DNA from: Prasinococcaceae sp. CCMP 1430 | Taxonomy: Eukaryota; Prasinodermophyta; Palmophyllophyceae; Prasinococcales; Prasinococcaceae | Assembly (NCBI GenBank): GCA_013416795.1 | Contig: RQSC01000027.1 | Span: forward strand, 267,344 to 331,343 | DNA: 64,000 nt | Reading direction: 5' to 3' | In this document: piece by piece, positions 20,032 through 32,211 of the stretch | Layout: every line of letters begins with the position of its first letter | Numbering within the stretch: position 1 is the stretch's first letter | Made by a program: the position numbers and the translations under genes | The notes under the pieces: generated by a model | What the model saw: the letters and a program-made list of their open reading frames with translations, nothing else | What the model was told of the DNA's origin: nothing | Databases searched by the model: none

Positions 20032-23000
20032 ATGGCAGCCGACGCAGGCGGCAGCAACGCGGGCGCTGGTGGAGGTGCGCCCATGGGACCGACTGGTGTC
20101 TCCGTGACGCTGTACGCCCGCCGTGCATTGATGATGGGTGGAATGTCAGACAACGAGCAGGCACAGCCTTGGCGGCACGCGCGCGCATCTGGCGCAGCCC
20201 TCAACGAGGACGTAGTAGACATTGCAGGTTCCGAGGCGAGGCCGATGGCAACACGCGTGGCTGCCCCGCTGGGGCGTCACGCGGCTCGGCTCCAGCAGCT
20301 GCGGCTGCGCTCGGCATCTGGCCGCGGGGCGGCGAAGACCTTTGCGTCGTCTGAAGTCATCGGCTGCTCTCCTGTCGTGGCTGGACCGCACGGAGCGGGC
20401 ATCGCCGGGGCCGTCGCAGCGCAACAGAGCCTCGCGGCGATGTCGCGCTTCAAGCATCACCCATCGGCAGTCGCAGGGCCTTTACTGACCACCTTAACTG
20501 CGGTGGCTGCGGCTGATGAATTTGACCCCTCTCCTACCAAGGGCGATCGAAGCGCGCCAGGCGCAACATCGACCTCCGATGATGAGTGCACAGGGTGCGA
20601 GGGGCTTGCAGACGACGAGTGCTACGTCACTCTCAAGGACAGGATTCGCGCCCTGCTTCCCTGTGCAGACCTGGTAGTTGCGCAGCAAGCCTCGCTGATG
20701 AGGATGGGGGAGTCGATCGTACAGAAAGACCAGCAGGCCAAGCGAGACGGGCAGGCACTGGCGTCGACCATCATGAATATGGCGCGGGAGCTCCGCGACA
20801 CCCAGGCGGAGCTCGCTGACAAGGAGCGGAATCTCACGGAGGCGATGAAGGTATCGCTCGAGAGAGAGGAGCGATTGGATGAAGCAGAGGCGGAGCTTGA
20901 GAACCTGACCGCCACGTGGGAAGAGGCCGCGATCGAGGCTGAGGCTGCCAACGACGACCTCAAAAGCACCGTCGATAGACTAAGATCGGAGGCGGCGGCG
21001 CGAGCCGAGGCGCAGCGACGCTCTGCACAGGCTCTGGTGGCCGAGACCGGTCGTGCAGAGAAGGCAGAGGCTGACGCTGCCGGGCTAGAGGCACGTCTCA
21101 GCAGTGCGCTCCGCGAAATCGACGAGCTCGAGCGTGACGTGGACACCCTGAAGCACGCGTCGAGTCAAGTCAAAGAGATGCTCGACGCAGACGAAGGCGG
21201 GGCGCGAACGGCCATCCTCGGTGGCGCGTCGGAGTGCGCCTCACCAGACGGCCACGGAGGTCCCCACGAGACGCTCGCATCTCCGTTGCGTCTGGCAGAA
21301 GCTGCGATGATAGGTAGCAGGTTGCATGCCGAGGAGGTCGATTCCACGACGGACGAAGATAGCGCGAGCGCCAAGGCGGCGCGCTGCCGCGATGCCTTCA
21401 TGGACTGTGTGGACCACTGGGGTACCGTCGTGTTTGAGCTCGAGCAGGCTGCACGTGGAATCGCTAGAGAGCTCACAGCGATGACAGGAGAGCGCGACGG
21501 CGCGTGCGACACGATACGCGTACTCGAATCACGTGTGCGCCGACTCGAGCGAGACGTGGAGGCAGGCGCTGGTGAGCTCGCCGCATCTGCAAGGCTTTGC
21601 GACGCGGCGAATCAACGCGCGGCGGAGGCAGAGGCTCGCGCGACGACGCTCGAAGCGGAGTCGAGCAGGGCAGTGGCGTTTGCCCAGGCACAGGCCGAGG
21701 CATTTCGTGAGCGGTGCGAGCGTGCCGAGGGTGTCAGTGCCAAGGCATCAGAGCGCGTTGAGGCCACCGGTCAGGCCCTGGCGCTGCTGATTGACTGTGT
21801 CCGCGAGCTCCCGGCCGCGGGGCGGAGCGCGGAGATAGAGGAGGCACTTGCGCGCGCGAGGGCCGACGCAGACCATGCAGATGACGTGCTGGCTGATCTG
21901 TGCACTTCCGCCCGCGGCGAGGTCATGCGCGTCGCTGCAGAGCTCGCCGAATCGCGCCAGCTGAGCAGGGAGGCAGACGAGTCCTGGCGCCAGGTGGTCG
22001 GCGCCCTCGAGAGGCGAATTGACGAGCTCAGCAAGGAGCTTCGCGAGGCACTCACTCGGAACGCAGCGGCCGCGGCCGAGTGCGACGCTGCCACCAAGGA
22101 CGTCGAGCGAGCGTGCACATCGATGGAAGCCATCGAAACCAAAAACGCGAACATCATCACAGCCTACGCTGAGGCTGAGGCGGACGCTCGGACGCGCGAG
22201 AGCGAACAGGTCTCTGCCCTCGAGGCACGCGTGCGTGTACTGCAAGACCAGGCCGACGTCCAGATCGAGGAGCTTGCCACCGCCCACGAGGCCACCGCCA
22301 AGGCAGCGCACGAGGCGACACAGACTGTCGACAGGGCCCTGTCCGAGGCACGTGCGGTTGCCGAGGCAGCAGCTGCCAAGATCACAAAACTGCGCAAGAA
22401 GCGCGACGACGCCGTTGGGCGCGCCAACCAGGCCACCGAGCGAGGGGTCGAGCTGCAGCGGCAGGTGAAGGCACTCGAGGACGCAGTCGCGAGCGCTGTG
22501 CGCGACAGGGACGTGGCGACGACGCAGTGTGCCGCGGCTGAGGCACGTGCAGAGCAGGCTCGCACTGAACTTAGGGACGAACACGACGAGGTGCGCGAGG
22601 CGCTGGCGGCGGCTGTTGAGACGGTGGCAGCAACCGAGCAGCACAACGAACGCCTTAGCGAGCGACTTGAGGCGATCCACGCGGAACGAGATCGTGCTTT
22701 GAGTGACCTCAGAGAGGCTAGGACAGAGGTGCGCGAGACGAAGGAGGCATTGGCCCTCGCTGAGAGCGGGAGACTCGCTGCCGACAGCGAGCCTGGTGCA
22801 GAATCGCTCGGGGCGCTCATGGAGGCGGAGATGCGCGTGCGTGTCGAGATGGAGCAAGAGAGCGCCGAGGCGGAAGCAAAGCTCAGACACGACTTTGAGA
22901 ACACTCTCGCCAAGCGCGCCAAGGCCAACGAGGACCTGCAAGCCGCGCTGTCTGCGCTCGCGCTAGAGATGAAAGAGGCCCAGGACAAGGCGCACGCCTG

Positions 23001-23778
23001 CTGCGCCGATGCAAACGCCAAAGCGGCCTCGCTGCAGACACTGCAAGCGGCTGCGCGCCACGCCGTGTCAATGGCGCGCTCCGTCACGCCCGAAGCCGGC
23101 CGTCTGGATGATACCGCCCGCGAGGACGAGCAGCTCGAGGTCGCCCTCGTCGATACGGTGGAAGAGGCCGTGCAGATGCTTCGCACGTGGCAAGGTGCGC
23201 TCGACGGAGACCTGAGTCTTCAGGGTCTGGGTCTCAAGCCACATCTTAGGACAGCCAACCCAAATGATCGCAATGAGGGCTCCGCGCTCTCGCTCGCTCG
23301 TGTCGCTGAGCCCGAGAGACATAGCATGCCCCTCGAGACCGTGGGCGGTCAGTCGCTGCCCGAGCTCTTCAACTCCGTCGATGGATCTACGTCTGCGAGC
23401 CCGCCCTCGTCCTCCAGTCCGGCAGACGCGTCGTTGTCGTCAGATGCTGCAGCCCCGCATTCTGGCAGCTCACCCGGCGGGGACTCCATCGACGCGCACC
23501 TGGCTAGGCTGCGTGCCTCGTACGCGTCCTCGGAGGGCAAAGGTGCCGACGATATCGTGCGCGTCCTCGCCTCTATCACCAAGGTCAGCGGCGACTATCT
23601 GTTTTCAATCGGCTCCAAAAGGTGCACACTCGCGGTCATCGACGGCCACCTGAGCATCCGAGAGGGCGGATCAGGCGTAGGCTATCTGAATTTTGAGTCA
23701 TGGCTGCGCAGCCAGGCGCCAAATGAGGCAGCAAAGCTCGACCCCCTGCGTGAGCTCAACGATGCGCGCCGGGTGTGA
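20032..23778 (+). CDS. Long coiled-coil protein with C-terminal GAS2-like domain
   Basis: 1248 residues, single exon. Residues about 220-1040 are continuous coiled coil (Glu/Ala/Arg/Asp-rich heptads), then a Ser/Pro linker. The last about 90 residues form a compact domain with DYLFSIGSKRCTLAVIDGHL and REGGSGVGYLNFESWLRSQ. The pattern (Y-F-x-Gly-Ser-Lys, hydrophobic strand, RxGG, then L-x-x-F/WL) resembles the GAS2/GAR microtubule-binding domain, here an inference from the pattern only. A filament- or microtubule-associated scaffold is likely. The ATG at 20032 (MAADAGGSN) is preferred over open sequence upstream, which lies in the probable 5' leader. Confidence 0.65.
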   Translation: MAADAGGSNAGAGGGAPMGPTGVSVTLYARRALMMGGMSDNEQAQPWRHARASGAALNEDVVDIAGSEARPMATRVAAPLGRHAARLQQLRLRSASGRGAAKTFASSEVIGCSPVVAGPHGAGIAGAVAAQQSLAAMSRFKHHPSAVAGPLLTTLTAVAAADEFDPSPTKGDRSAPGATSTSDDECTGCEGLADDECYVTLKDRIRALLPCADLVVAQQASLMRMGESIVQKDQQAKRDGQALASTIMNMARELRDTQAELADKERNLTEAMKVSLEREERLDEAEAELENLTATWEEAAIEAEAANDDLKSTVDRLRSEAAARAEAQRRSAQALVAETGRAEKAEADAAGLEARLSSALREIDELERDVDTLKHASSQVKEMLDADEGGARTAILGGASECASPDGHGGPHETLASPLRLAEAAMIGSRLHAEEVDSTTDEDSASAKAARCRDAFMDCVDHWGTVVFELEQAARGIARELTAMTGERDGACDTIRVLESRVRRLERDVEAGAGELAASARLCDAANQRAAEAEARATTLEAESSRAVAFAQAQAEAFRERCERAEGVSAKASERVEATGQALALLIDCVRELPAAGRSAEIEEALARARADADHADDVLADLCTSARGEVMRVAAELAESRQLSREADESWRQVVGALERRIDELSKELREALTRNAAAAAECDAATKDVERACTSMEAIETKNANIITAYAEAEADARTRESEQVSALEARVRVLQDQADVQIEELATAHEATAKAAHEATQTVDRALSEARAVAEAAAAKITKLRKKRDDAVGRANQATERGVELQRQVKALEDAVASAVRDRDVATTQCAAAEARAEQARTELRDEHDEVREALAAAVETVAATEQHNERLSERLEAIHAERDRALSDLREARTEVRETKEALALAESGRLAADSEPGAESLGALMEAEMRVRVEMEQESAEAEAKLRHDFENTLAKRAKANEDLQAALSALALEMKEAQDKAHACCADANAKAASLQTLQAAARHAVSMARSVTPEAGRLDDTAREDEQLEVALVDTVEEAVQMLRTWQGALDGDLSLQGLGLKPHLRTANPNDRNEGSALSLARVAEPERHSMPLETVGGQSLPELFNSVDGSTSASPPSSSSPADASLSSDAAAPHSGSSPGGDSIDAHLARLRASYASSEGKGADDIVRVLASITKVSGDYLFSIGSKRCTLAVIDGHLSIREGGSGVGYLNFESWLRSQAPNEAAKLDPLRELNDARRV

Positions 23779-23851
23779 ATGCACGCCACCCCACCACCAA
23801 CGTTCATGGCATTGACATGGGCTGTCGGGAATGCCGACGCGTGCTTTGCGA

Positions 23852-23856
23852 TTACA
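23852..23856 (-). terminator. TGTAA poly(A) signal of the BLTP2-like gene
   Basis: TTACA on the + strand, about 23 nt beyond the stop on the minus strand. Confidence 0.5.
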
Positions 23857-23878
23857 GAAAGTAAGAGAGTACTGTCAG

Positions 23879-26800
23879 TCAGTTCCCAAGGGTTGGGACG
23901 ATTTTTTTCGAGTGCCTTTTGGTTCTATTCGGCGAGCCGAGCAAATTGCGAAAGAGACGCGCGCCGCGGCTCTCCCTCTTCGGGCTCGACTGCGTGCTCT
24001 TGTTGTCGGGCTCTGGCGGGGTTGAGTGCACGAAGGGCGGGCTGGGGCGCGTACTCGACTCGCTAGTGCCGATGAATGTCTCGTACAGCTTGCGGCCCGT
24101 GACTGCCGCGCCGGCCTTGAGTATGGACCACACGATATCCCTGCGCACAGTGCCAAGCAGGTCCCTCCAGTCACCCTGCGCAACGCATAGGGGAGGGGTG
24201 GCACGGTTAGCACCACGGGGCTACGTGGACGACCATCGTCTGCCACGGCAAGGGCGATGCGGGCGCGCATGCTCGCAGCGCGAGAGGCAGGCATCCTTGC
24301 GCACCTCGTACGAGTGGAAGACCCTCGGCGGGAGCTGAAAGTGCGCTGAGGAGAAGCTGAAAGGCGAGCCCGCATATGCGATCACGACCTTCACCTCATT
24401 CATGCGGATGTAGTCCGCCGTGACGCGCGTGGCAATGCTGTCAGCTGCACGCGGCGTCGGCGTGGGGGTGCTCTTGAGCCGCCGCGCCGCGGGTGGCGGC
24501 CCAGGGTCGGCCACTGCATTGAGGCTATCGACGCCCATCCTGGCAAGGACGCTGGCATCAACTGACATGGACCGCGTGTGCTTCAGCTTGCGCTTGGCCA
24601 CCCCTTTTGGTAGCCGCGATGGGCCGACATCCGATGACGGGTCGAAAAGCGAGCTCGCGTCGTCGCTGCCTGCCGAAAATGTCGATGGGATCTTGTCCGA
24701 GTCTTGTCGCCTGTGCCGCGCCGCCGAGCCTCCCCCCTTGAGGGGCGAAAACGCAAGGCCAAGCACCGTCTCCGACCGCTGACGGCGGTGGTTGAACTTC
24801 GAGTTGGAGCCGGGCGCAGGCGGCAGGGGCGCGCCACCGCCGCGCGGATGCGGGGATGCAGGTGCCACCGAGCGCTCGCCGGATGCCCCCGTGCGGCTGG
24901 CGGTTTCAGCCCAAAGCGGCCCGAGAAAGCGTTCTGCCCTGAACATCAGACTCTCGGTCACATTGATGGACAGCGGGAAGACCTGTGTCTCCAGGTGCGT
25001 CAAGAAGGTTTTGCCAGGAACTGATCTGCCCTGCTCAGCACGCACGCGCAGCATGACGTCACCCTTGCCCCAACCCGCATCCTCGTGCACCCCAAGCACG
25101 CGCCACATGCCCTGACTCGGACTGCCTGAATCGGTCGAGCAACCGCTGCTCATTCGACCGGTCGACCGTCTACTGCTTCCCCCAGACTCGGCGCCGCTGC
25201 CGACGGCGTCCACCCAAACCTTCGACACAGTTGCAATGACCTCAGCGCTCCTGTCCTCGTGGCGTGCCATCGACAGCGTCGCGCCCCGCAGCTCAACTGT
25301 GGAGAAAGGCGCAGCGCTGCTCGACGGACCACTGTCGAGGATGTCGAAGCGCGCGTCGCCGAGCGACGCTTCGACATAAACAGCCGCCGGGCGCGCGCCC
25401 TGATTGTCGTTGCCTCGGCGAGCAATCCTCTCGCGTCTGGCTGAAGCAGCCATATCGAGTACGGTGCAAAACTCACGGCCGTGCTCGCTGACCTTGTGCC
25501 GCAAAGACTCCCCAAGCGGCAACACCAGGGCGTCTGCTTTGGACGATACCATCCAGAAAGGATCTGCATATGCGATGGCGTCGGCGGGGCCTTGTCCGTG
25601 CGTGGCGAGCAGCAAATGTCGCGCGTTGGCCATGTCGGTCAGGAGGCGCGCATCTGCCACCAGCGCACAGGCGACGGTCCTAATCTCGAGGCCACTCCCA
25701 CGCACGAGAGACGCTGCTCGCAAGGCCTCGTGCACAGCGGGCGCGGACACCGGCGAGCGGCGGAAAATAACGTCCATGCGACTTCCGAGGGTCAGAGCGG
25801 CGCCGACAAGCACAGAGAACTGGTGTCCGTCGACAGCGACAGCCAAAGACGGCGAGTTCACGACGACTTCGGTCTGCTCAGCCACAGCGGCCTCGGGCGG
25901 CGTGAACTTGCGCACGCTCAGCCCCACGCGACAGCCCTCACCGCTGATGTTGCGCATCGAGGCAGTGCTAGCGGCGGACTCGCCATTCTCTGGCGCCCAC
26001 GAAAAGGTCGCGCCGGGATTGACGTCGTTGCGCGCCACCCAGGTCCTCACATTCTGCAGATTTAGCGAGTACGACGTCAAAGTGCCGCCTTGGTCGAGCA
26101 TCCCATGGCGACCAAGCAAGCGCGCCTTGCGCGATTCGAGGAGCAAGTGGCCCTCGCTGGCCGAACCAGACTGCACGCACAGTTGCGCCTTGGAGACATC
26201 AACGACGAGAAAGATCGGATCGGCGCTTTCGGGGATCGCCTGGTCATGGGCGGGGCTCGTGAACTCATCCTCGTTCGTCTCCAGATGCTTGCCTTCGGCT
26301 CTGAGCTCGGATGTCAATACACCGCGGTTCAACAAGGCGAGCAGGTCATCTCCCTTCGATTCGAAGGACTTGCCGAGGGTGCGAGCGCGACGCGCCACCT
26401 GCGGGGCTTGCCCCGGAGATGACCCCGCACCGCTGCTCTGCCGACTGGACAGGCCATGTGACGGGCCGTGGCTCAAGATGGATGCCGCCAGCGCGGCAGC
26501 CGCACGCCCCGTCCGCGAGGCGTACGGGTGCCGCAGGCCAGCGACCGTCCCGAGCCAGCATGCCATCACGGACGCACGCGTTTGGTCGGTCCACATCATG
26601 TGGAGACCGACAATGGCAATGCGCAAGCACGTGGACGGCTCACTGTCGCGAACGGCCTGCCCAAGCCTCGGGGGGGTGCCCTGGCGCACCAGCATGGCTT
26701 GCAGGGCCTCGCGGTCGTCCGGCTCGAGATCTTTCATGCTCAGGTTTCCGTGTAACCGTTGGCGGACAGAGAGGCTCGAGGCGGACGCGACAAACGTGTC

Positions 26801-29800
26801 CCTGTTGTCCTGCGTCCATGCGGCCTCGTCGCAAGCGAACCCCTGCCCAGAGCTGCACACATCGTCAAGGTCCAGATGGACACGGACGGACAGCAGATCA
26901 ACTTTGAGCTCATCGAGTGTGTTGGCAACGAATCGCATCATCACAGACAGGCTCTTGGCACGGCCGTGGAGCGAGTACAGCTCGATGTCCTGGTCCTCAC
27001 TCGGTAGCCCGGCGACGTCGAACGTCGTCGCCAGTGGTTCGACCTCGAGTTTGAAGGTACTCTCCTCCAGAATTGAGCCGAGGGAGCGACCGCGATGTCC
27101 TCGCCTCCCCGACGATGGAGCTCGTCCGCACGTGGGTGTCTGGGGCGAGGGCGTCGCGACAGCAGGCTTGCTCGAGCGCAGAGGCGAGACCTGCACCACC
27201 GACACTGGCGGACGAACGATCGCAAGCACGAAGGCCTTGAAACGCATCATGGACTCGGGAGCGAGGGACAGGTGCGCGCCCCTTCCAGCAGCATCTTCGC
27301 TTCCCGGATCGCCCCGCACCCGCATCAGCACCGTTGCTTTCACTGCTGTCGCTCGGAACGCCCGCATGCGCCGCTGAAGATTCGTGATAGCAGAGCACCT
27401 GCTCGGCGGCGTCCAGCGCGGCGTCAGAGACTCCTGGTTGACGGTGTCTGGGGTGAAGGCGTGCAGGAAGTGTTGACTTGGGTCATGATCGAAGCCGCAC
27501 TGCCAATCCATGCCCATGGAAAACTCAGCTTCAGGGGCGCGCAGCAACTCCACTGCCTCAAGATCCTCTACGTGGCTGATGCGCACATTCTTGCTACGAA
27601 CGACGAGCGAGGAAGGTGGTGCCACCTGGATGGCGGCGCCCGATGCCACCGATACGAGCCGCTGCGACCGCTCCCCCTCCCCGAGCGCACCGCACCCGCC
27701 GAGGATGGTCAGCGATGCATTGCTCACCCAGATGTCAATCTGCCCGTGCACGAGGAGGCGAAGGTCGTCCCACCAGGAGAACGCTGCCTGAGACGGCGGT
27801 GATATGAGGGCCGGGGGAGATGGCACGGGAGGCACGCTAATGGTGAGTTTGGGGCGCTGGGCGCTGTCTGCCTTGAAGGGTGAGGGCGTGGGCCCTACGT
27901 ACGCTAGGTCTCCACTCGCGGCGTCGCCATCTCTGCCTCCCTCCGAGCTGTGGAAGGACATGGCTTGGATGACGTCGCTGAGGTCGGCCTCATACCCAGG
28001 CCCGCACACAGCCCTACCGTCCTCGACAGAGACTCCCACATCGACGTAGAACTTCGTCGGTGGCGAGTGCGGTTCAAGGGCTGATTCGACCCAGTCCAAC
28101 GTGTGGCCTAGGCTGACGCGACGTTGCTCAGCCTTCGCGCACGCGTTCTTGCACTCACTTGCAAGCAGGTTGCCGCGTACCTCGGCGACGCCGGCAATGA
28201 CTCCGTACGTGTGTCCAGAGGTGAGCTGCGCGAGCGGCGATGTGTGTTGCCGAAAATGCAGGGACGCGGCACCGGAAGTCATGCTGAAAGCAAATCCCCG
28301 AGCGCGGCTCTCGTCAAGCTCCACCTCGCGCGCCGCAGGGTCTACAGATCGGGCCACGGCAATTGCCACCGCGGGTCCTGAGAGGCGTGACACGCGCAGC
28401 TTCATGTCAACGCATGTCGCCGCAACCATGCCATGCGGCGGTGGGAGCGCGTAGCCTTGCGCGCTGGCCAAATGCGGGGGATAGCGAGCGTTCGCTGCCA
28501 TTGAAGCCGTTTCCCACGCCCGCTTGAAACTCGCGAAGAGCGTGTCGTCCAAGCGCGCTCGGGCACCGACCAGCTCTGCGTCACCACCATCGAGCTGCTC
28601 TCGCGCGGCCTGCTCGAAGAGCGCCTCGCGAGCGACGCGCTCGGGAAGCGTGGCAGCCATCGCAGCGGCGCGAATAGCCATCCATCGCTCCAAAGGCGAG
28701 TCTTGCAAAGACGTTGTCAGACGCGCGATGTTGAATTGCAACACGGGCCTGATACTGCCCTGGATTTTGGTGGGAGATCGCAGGCCATTGGCAGCATCAA
28801 ACGCAGCCTTCACTGCGTCGGCAGTACTCGTGATCATGTCCATCGTCTCGTCCACCGCATTGTACGTGGCGCGGAGTCCTGTCGTAAGCGGCGCATCCAA
28901 GGCCAGCATGCTTGACTCGAGCAGCCATCGAGCCGCCGGCGCCAGCACCCTCCGAGCAGTCTCGGCGACAAAAGGAATGCTCGGTGGACGGAAGGGGGCG
29001 TCATCCAGACCTGGGCACGTGACGCCGGATGCTGCATCCTCCGCTAGTAAGTATGACGGCGGGCGGACAGTCAAGTCCGCGGCCGTCAGCATTCTGTGTC
29101 CATCGACCTCCACAGCCAGGCGCTTCAACATTACCACCGTCGACGTGCCGAAGCGCTCGAGCGCCGAAGCGCGCACCACGAACGCCTTGCCGTTCATCAG
29201 CGCAATGACAGCGCACGCATCCTTGATTTGAAAGGACAAAGAGACCACGAGGGGAATCTCAGGGGCAACACCACTCCTTGTTGTGTCCACGTCGGCGCTC
29301 GCTCTCACTGTAGCTGCCACCGCCTGCAGTGCCACGGCCACGCAGCGCACGGCCACGCAGGTCTCGACGTCGACGCACGCCTCGACGCCGGAGACGAAAA
29401 TGTGCGTGCGGGGCATGCTGTCACGCTCGCAGGCCGCTGAGTTGTCCTGGGGCCAACGCGCCGCCAACGACGCTGAGTCGACAGTGAGCAAAGCCGACGA
29501 GCCCGGCACCTCACTGGTGCCCTGGTAGCCGCGCACCCATGTCTGAGAGAGCAGGACATCCGTGGACAGCGGCACGCCGCCCTCCACCAGCTCGCCACAC
29601 ACCTCCATCTCGCCTACAACGACAGACGTTGCGAAGTCAAGGCAGGCGCATCCATCGCTCTCACGCGGGGGGTCATCCTGGCCGCGCACCACCAAGGATG
29701 GCATCGCGGGGGCTGTCGTCAATACCTGCACCTCCACTTGCACCAACCTCACGGCAAAGTTCACCCCCCGCATCGATCCCCTCCGTTCGGAATGAACAGA

Positions 29801-31654
29801 GGTTGCACGCGGCGCGCTATGCCCGGTCCCTTTACGCCACTGCTGCGACATGCCTGCGAAGAGCTCGAGCTGCTTGGTGTGCACGCAAGCCCGCGCCCCT
29901 CTGATCTCGAGCTGGATGTCATGGGGACCGTGCTGCAGGTCTTCAGGGGGGAACTCGAGCGAGGTCACCACGGACGCTGCCTGCAACAGCGGCCACGCCG
30001 AGCTGTCCAGCCGCAAGTCTGCGCCACTCATTAGCACCGTGACCTCAGCGTTGTCGTTGGTTTCTCGCACGGGTGACGGAATCACTGCTGTCACGTGCAT
30101 GGTTGCGAGCTGGAGAGACGCACTGTCCCCTTGCAGTTGCTCTGGTTCTGTGAGCTGTAGCTGCCACCCCTGCCCCTCAAGACTGAATGTCCAGTCAAGG
30201 GACTTGATGTGCGACACGATTGAATGCTCCTTGACCTCGGCCGCCATTTGCGTGGACTGTCGTGCCCGTCGTATACGCTTCAGCTGGACGTGCACACGCC
30301 TTACGTCGTCGACCCAATGCAGCAGAGCAGGTCGGTGTACCGCGCTTGCATAGTCTAGCTGCATCTGCATGCTCGCACTCAGCTCCCTCGCAGCCGGTGT
30401 ACCGTTGTCCGGCCAGCACGTCGCGTCGATGGGAAGCGGCACATCCACTGTCACCGATGTGCTAGAGCTCCAAACCATGCTGAGCGCCTTCTCAGCCGTC
30501 GCAACTTCTCGGGGCCGCGAGGGATACCGCGCGTTCTCAGCCCGCAGGACGACCCTGGCCCTCGAGCACGCCGAGGAAAGTGACGCACGCCAGCAGTCCC
30601 GGTCAAACTTAACTGCAGTGCGAAGGGCAGAGCACTCGGCTTCGATGGGACGTATGGTCCTGCCTTCAGGATCTTCCATGAGCACGCACACACCAATCGA
30701 GCAAACCTGCAGCGACAGCTCTAGCGGGCACCCCTCAATCAGCTCGAGGAGGTCAGCCCCACGGTCTGCACTCTCGCCCGCGTTGCCACGTTGGTCGACC
30801 TCGGCGACTCGCAGGGCGGCGTGGGCTCGCACGAGCACCGCAGCGTCCGAGCATGAAACTGCAACACCGCTGCACAAACTCTCAACAGCATTCAGCCGCA
30901 GCATTGCCTGCACCTTCAAGTGCTCGAGGTCCGCATCGACGACATCCGTGGAAGCGCAGACGTGTCCCATTATTGCGACCACGTTGGCAGACTCTGGTTG
31001 CAGCGTCACGCAGCGCAGAGACATGTTACGCACGCCCACATTCCCGGTGGCCGCGCGGGTATCCGCCGCGCCGCTGAGGTGCACTGTCGCGTTGACGACG
31101 CGGACCTCGACAAGCTGCGCGAGCCGCTGCAGCGCGCCGAACTTGGCCTCATCGATGCGCCTCCCGAGGAGCCGCACGCCCTCGGCGCGCCTCTCGGAAT
31201 TTTCCGATCCGAGCTTGTGCCGCTCCCTCCTGGCGTCGGCCGCTTGCTGTCGTTGCCGCGCCCTCCTTTGCTGCTGCTCCGCCGCGCGCTGCCTGGTGCC
31301 AGCAGCATCCAAGCTCGCGAGCACGACTTCGACGTCTTTGACGACGACCGGGAACGCAGCGCCGCCCCTCGCAAATGCGAGCTTGAGCACCGATATCCAC
31401 GACGGCAAGAGCGCGATCTCGCCTACCCTGAGCGACTCAATCACACCATTGCCGCGTTCGAAGGCGACGCTCACGCCACGCAGCTTCCATTCCGCCGGTG
31501 ACGCGTGCCTCACTGACGCGCGCGCGCCAGGGACGAGCCCACGTAGCCACACGGCGACGCATGCGCCCAGTGCCCGCCGCGCCCAGTGGTGGACCGCGTG
31601 GACCGCGACGAATGCGAGCGTGAGCAGCACCGCAGCGGCAACTGCTGCTCCCAT
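23879..31654 (-). CDS. Bridge-like lipid transfer protein, SABRE/KINKY POLLEN/FMP27/Hobbit (BLTP2) family
   Basis: About 2548 residues: exon 1 31654-24305 (2450 residues) and exon 2 24175-23879, joined over a 129-nt phase-0 intron (GAG/GTGCGC ... TTGCGCAG). It starts with a membrane helix (about residues 5-27) and SW(I)SVLKLAF, as in RBG/bridge-like lipid transfer proteins; a long series of beta-rich repeats follows. The C-terminal Golgi-body/Apt1-type motif is YIRMNEVKVVIAYAGSPFSF and, rebuilt across the splice, FHSYEGDWRDLLGTVRRDI followed by VWSILKAG, matching the family's TWRDLLxxLKKHIIWDVLKS pattern. These proteins form hydrophobic grooves that move phospholipids between ER and plasma membrane; plant SABRE affects cell expansion and polarity. 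Reading through the intron would give a wrong C-terminus of about 28 residues. Confidence 0.82.
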
Positions 31655-32211
31655 CGCGCCCGGGTACAGCGCAGCCCCCTACGCCGTATCCCCCTTCCCT
31701 CCCTTCCCAGCGTGCGCCTGCGCGTGCGCGCGCCACGCTGGCGTTTTCCTCCTGCGCGTGTTTCAAACGCCCACGAGGGCCGCCGGGTGCACCGGCCGCT
31801 GCCGCCAAAGCCGGTCTCCGCAGCGGCAACCCGCAACCCCCGGGCGGCCCTCGCGGCGGCCACGAAGGGTGCTGCGGCGGCGACCGCCGCCGCCGCCGCC
31901 GCGCCAGGGAGCGCCGCGCGCGCCCGCGCGCGCGCGCACGCGCCGGGCGCGCGCACTGTGGCTGGCGCGCAGTCGTGTCTTCGCGCCGCACAAGAAGACA
32001 CGCAAAAGTACAGTAAAAAAAGTGCCGTCTGGCATCTGCCATCGAATGCCATTGAACGTGCCATGAATGTGCCATGTGCCATTAATTGGCATGTGGATCA
32101 GGACCAGTCCAGGCGGCACTGACAGGACAGCTTGGGCTTCGGCGCTGGCCCTGGAGCGAGATCTGTGATCTGTGGTTTGTATTATTGATTACGTCACCCA
32201 CGGCGTAGCCC
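31655..32211. promoter_or_regulatory. Divergent promoter region (BLTP2-like / PIG-V)
   Basis: 557 nt. The BLTP2 side is extremely GC-rich; from about 31990 the base composition drops and the TGCCAT cluster (32037-32092) appears, then ATTATTGATTACGTCA near 32180. No gene seen apart from a possible first exon of PIG-V that I cannot place. Confidence 0.4.
32037..32092. promoter_or_regulatory. Cluster of five TGCCAT hexamers with an inverted copy
   Basis: TGCCAT begins at 32037, 32047, 32059, 32070 and 32077, i.e. spacings of 10, 12, 11 and 7 nt, close to the helical repeat, followed by GGCAT at 32088-32092 in the opposite sense (another GGCAT at 32031). It lies in the shared divergent region. 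This looks like an arrayed protein-binding site, but no named factor is claimed. Confidence 0.5.

Noticed and set aside
25404-27377. 657-residue + strand open frame inside the BLTP2-like gene
   Set aside because: Antisense shadow; Ser/Arg/Cys-rich composition and no motifs, while the minus strand reads a conserved family.
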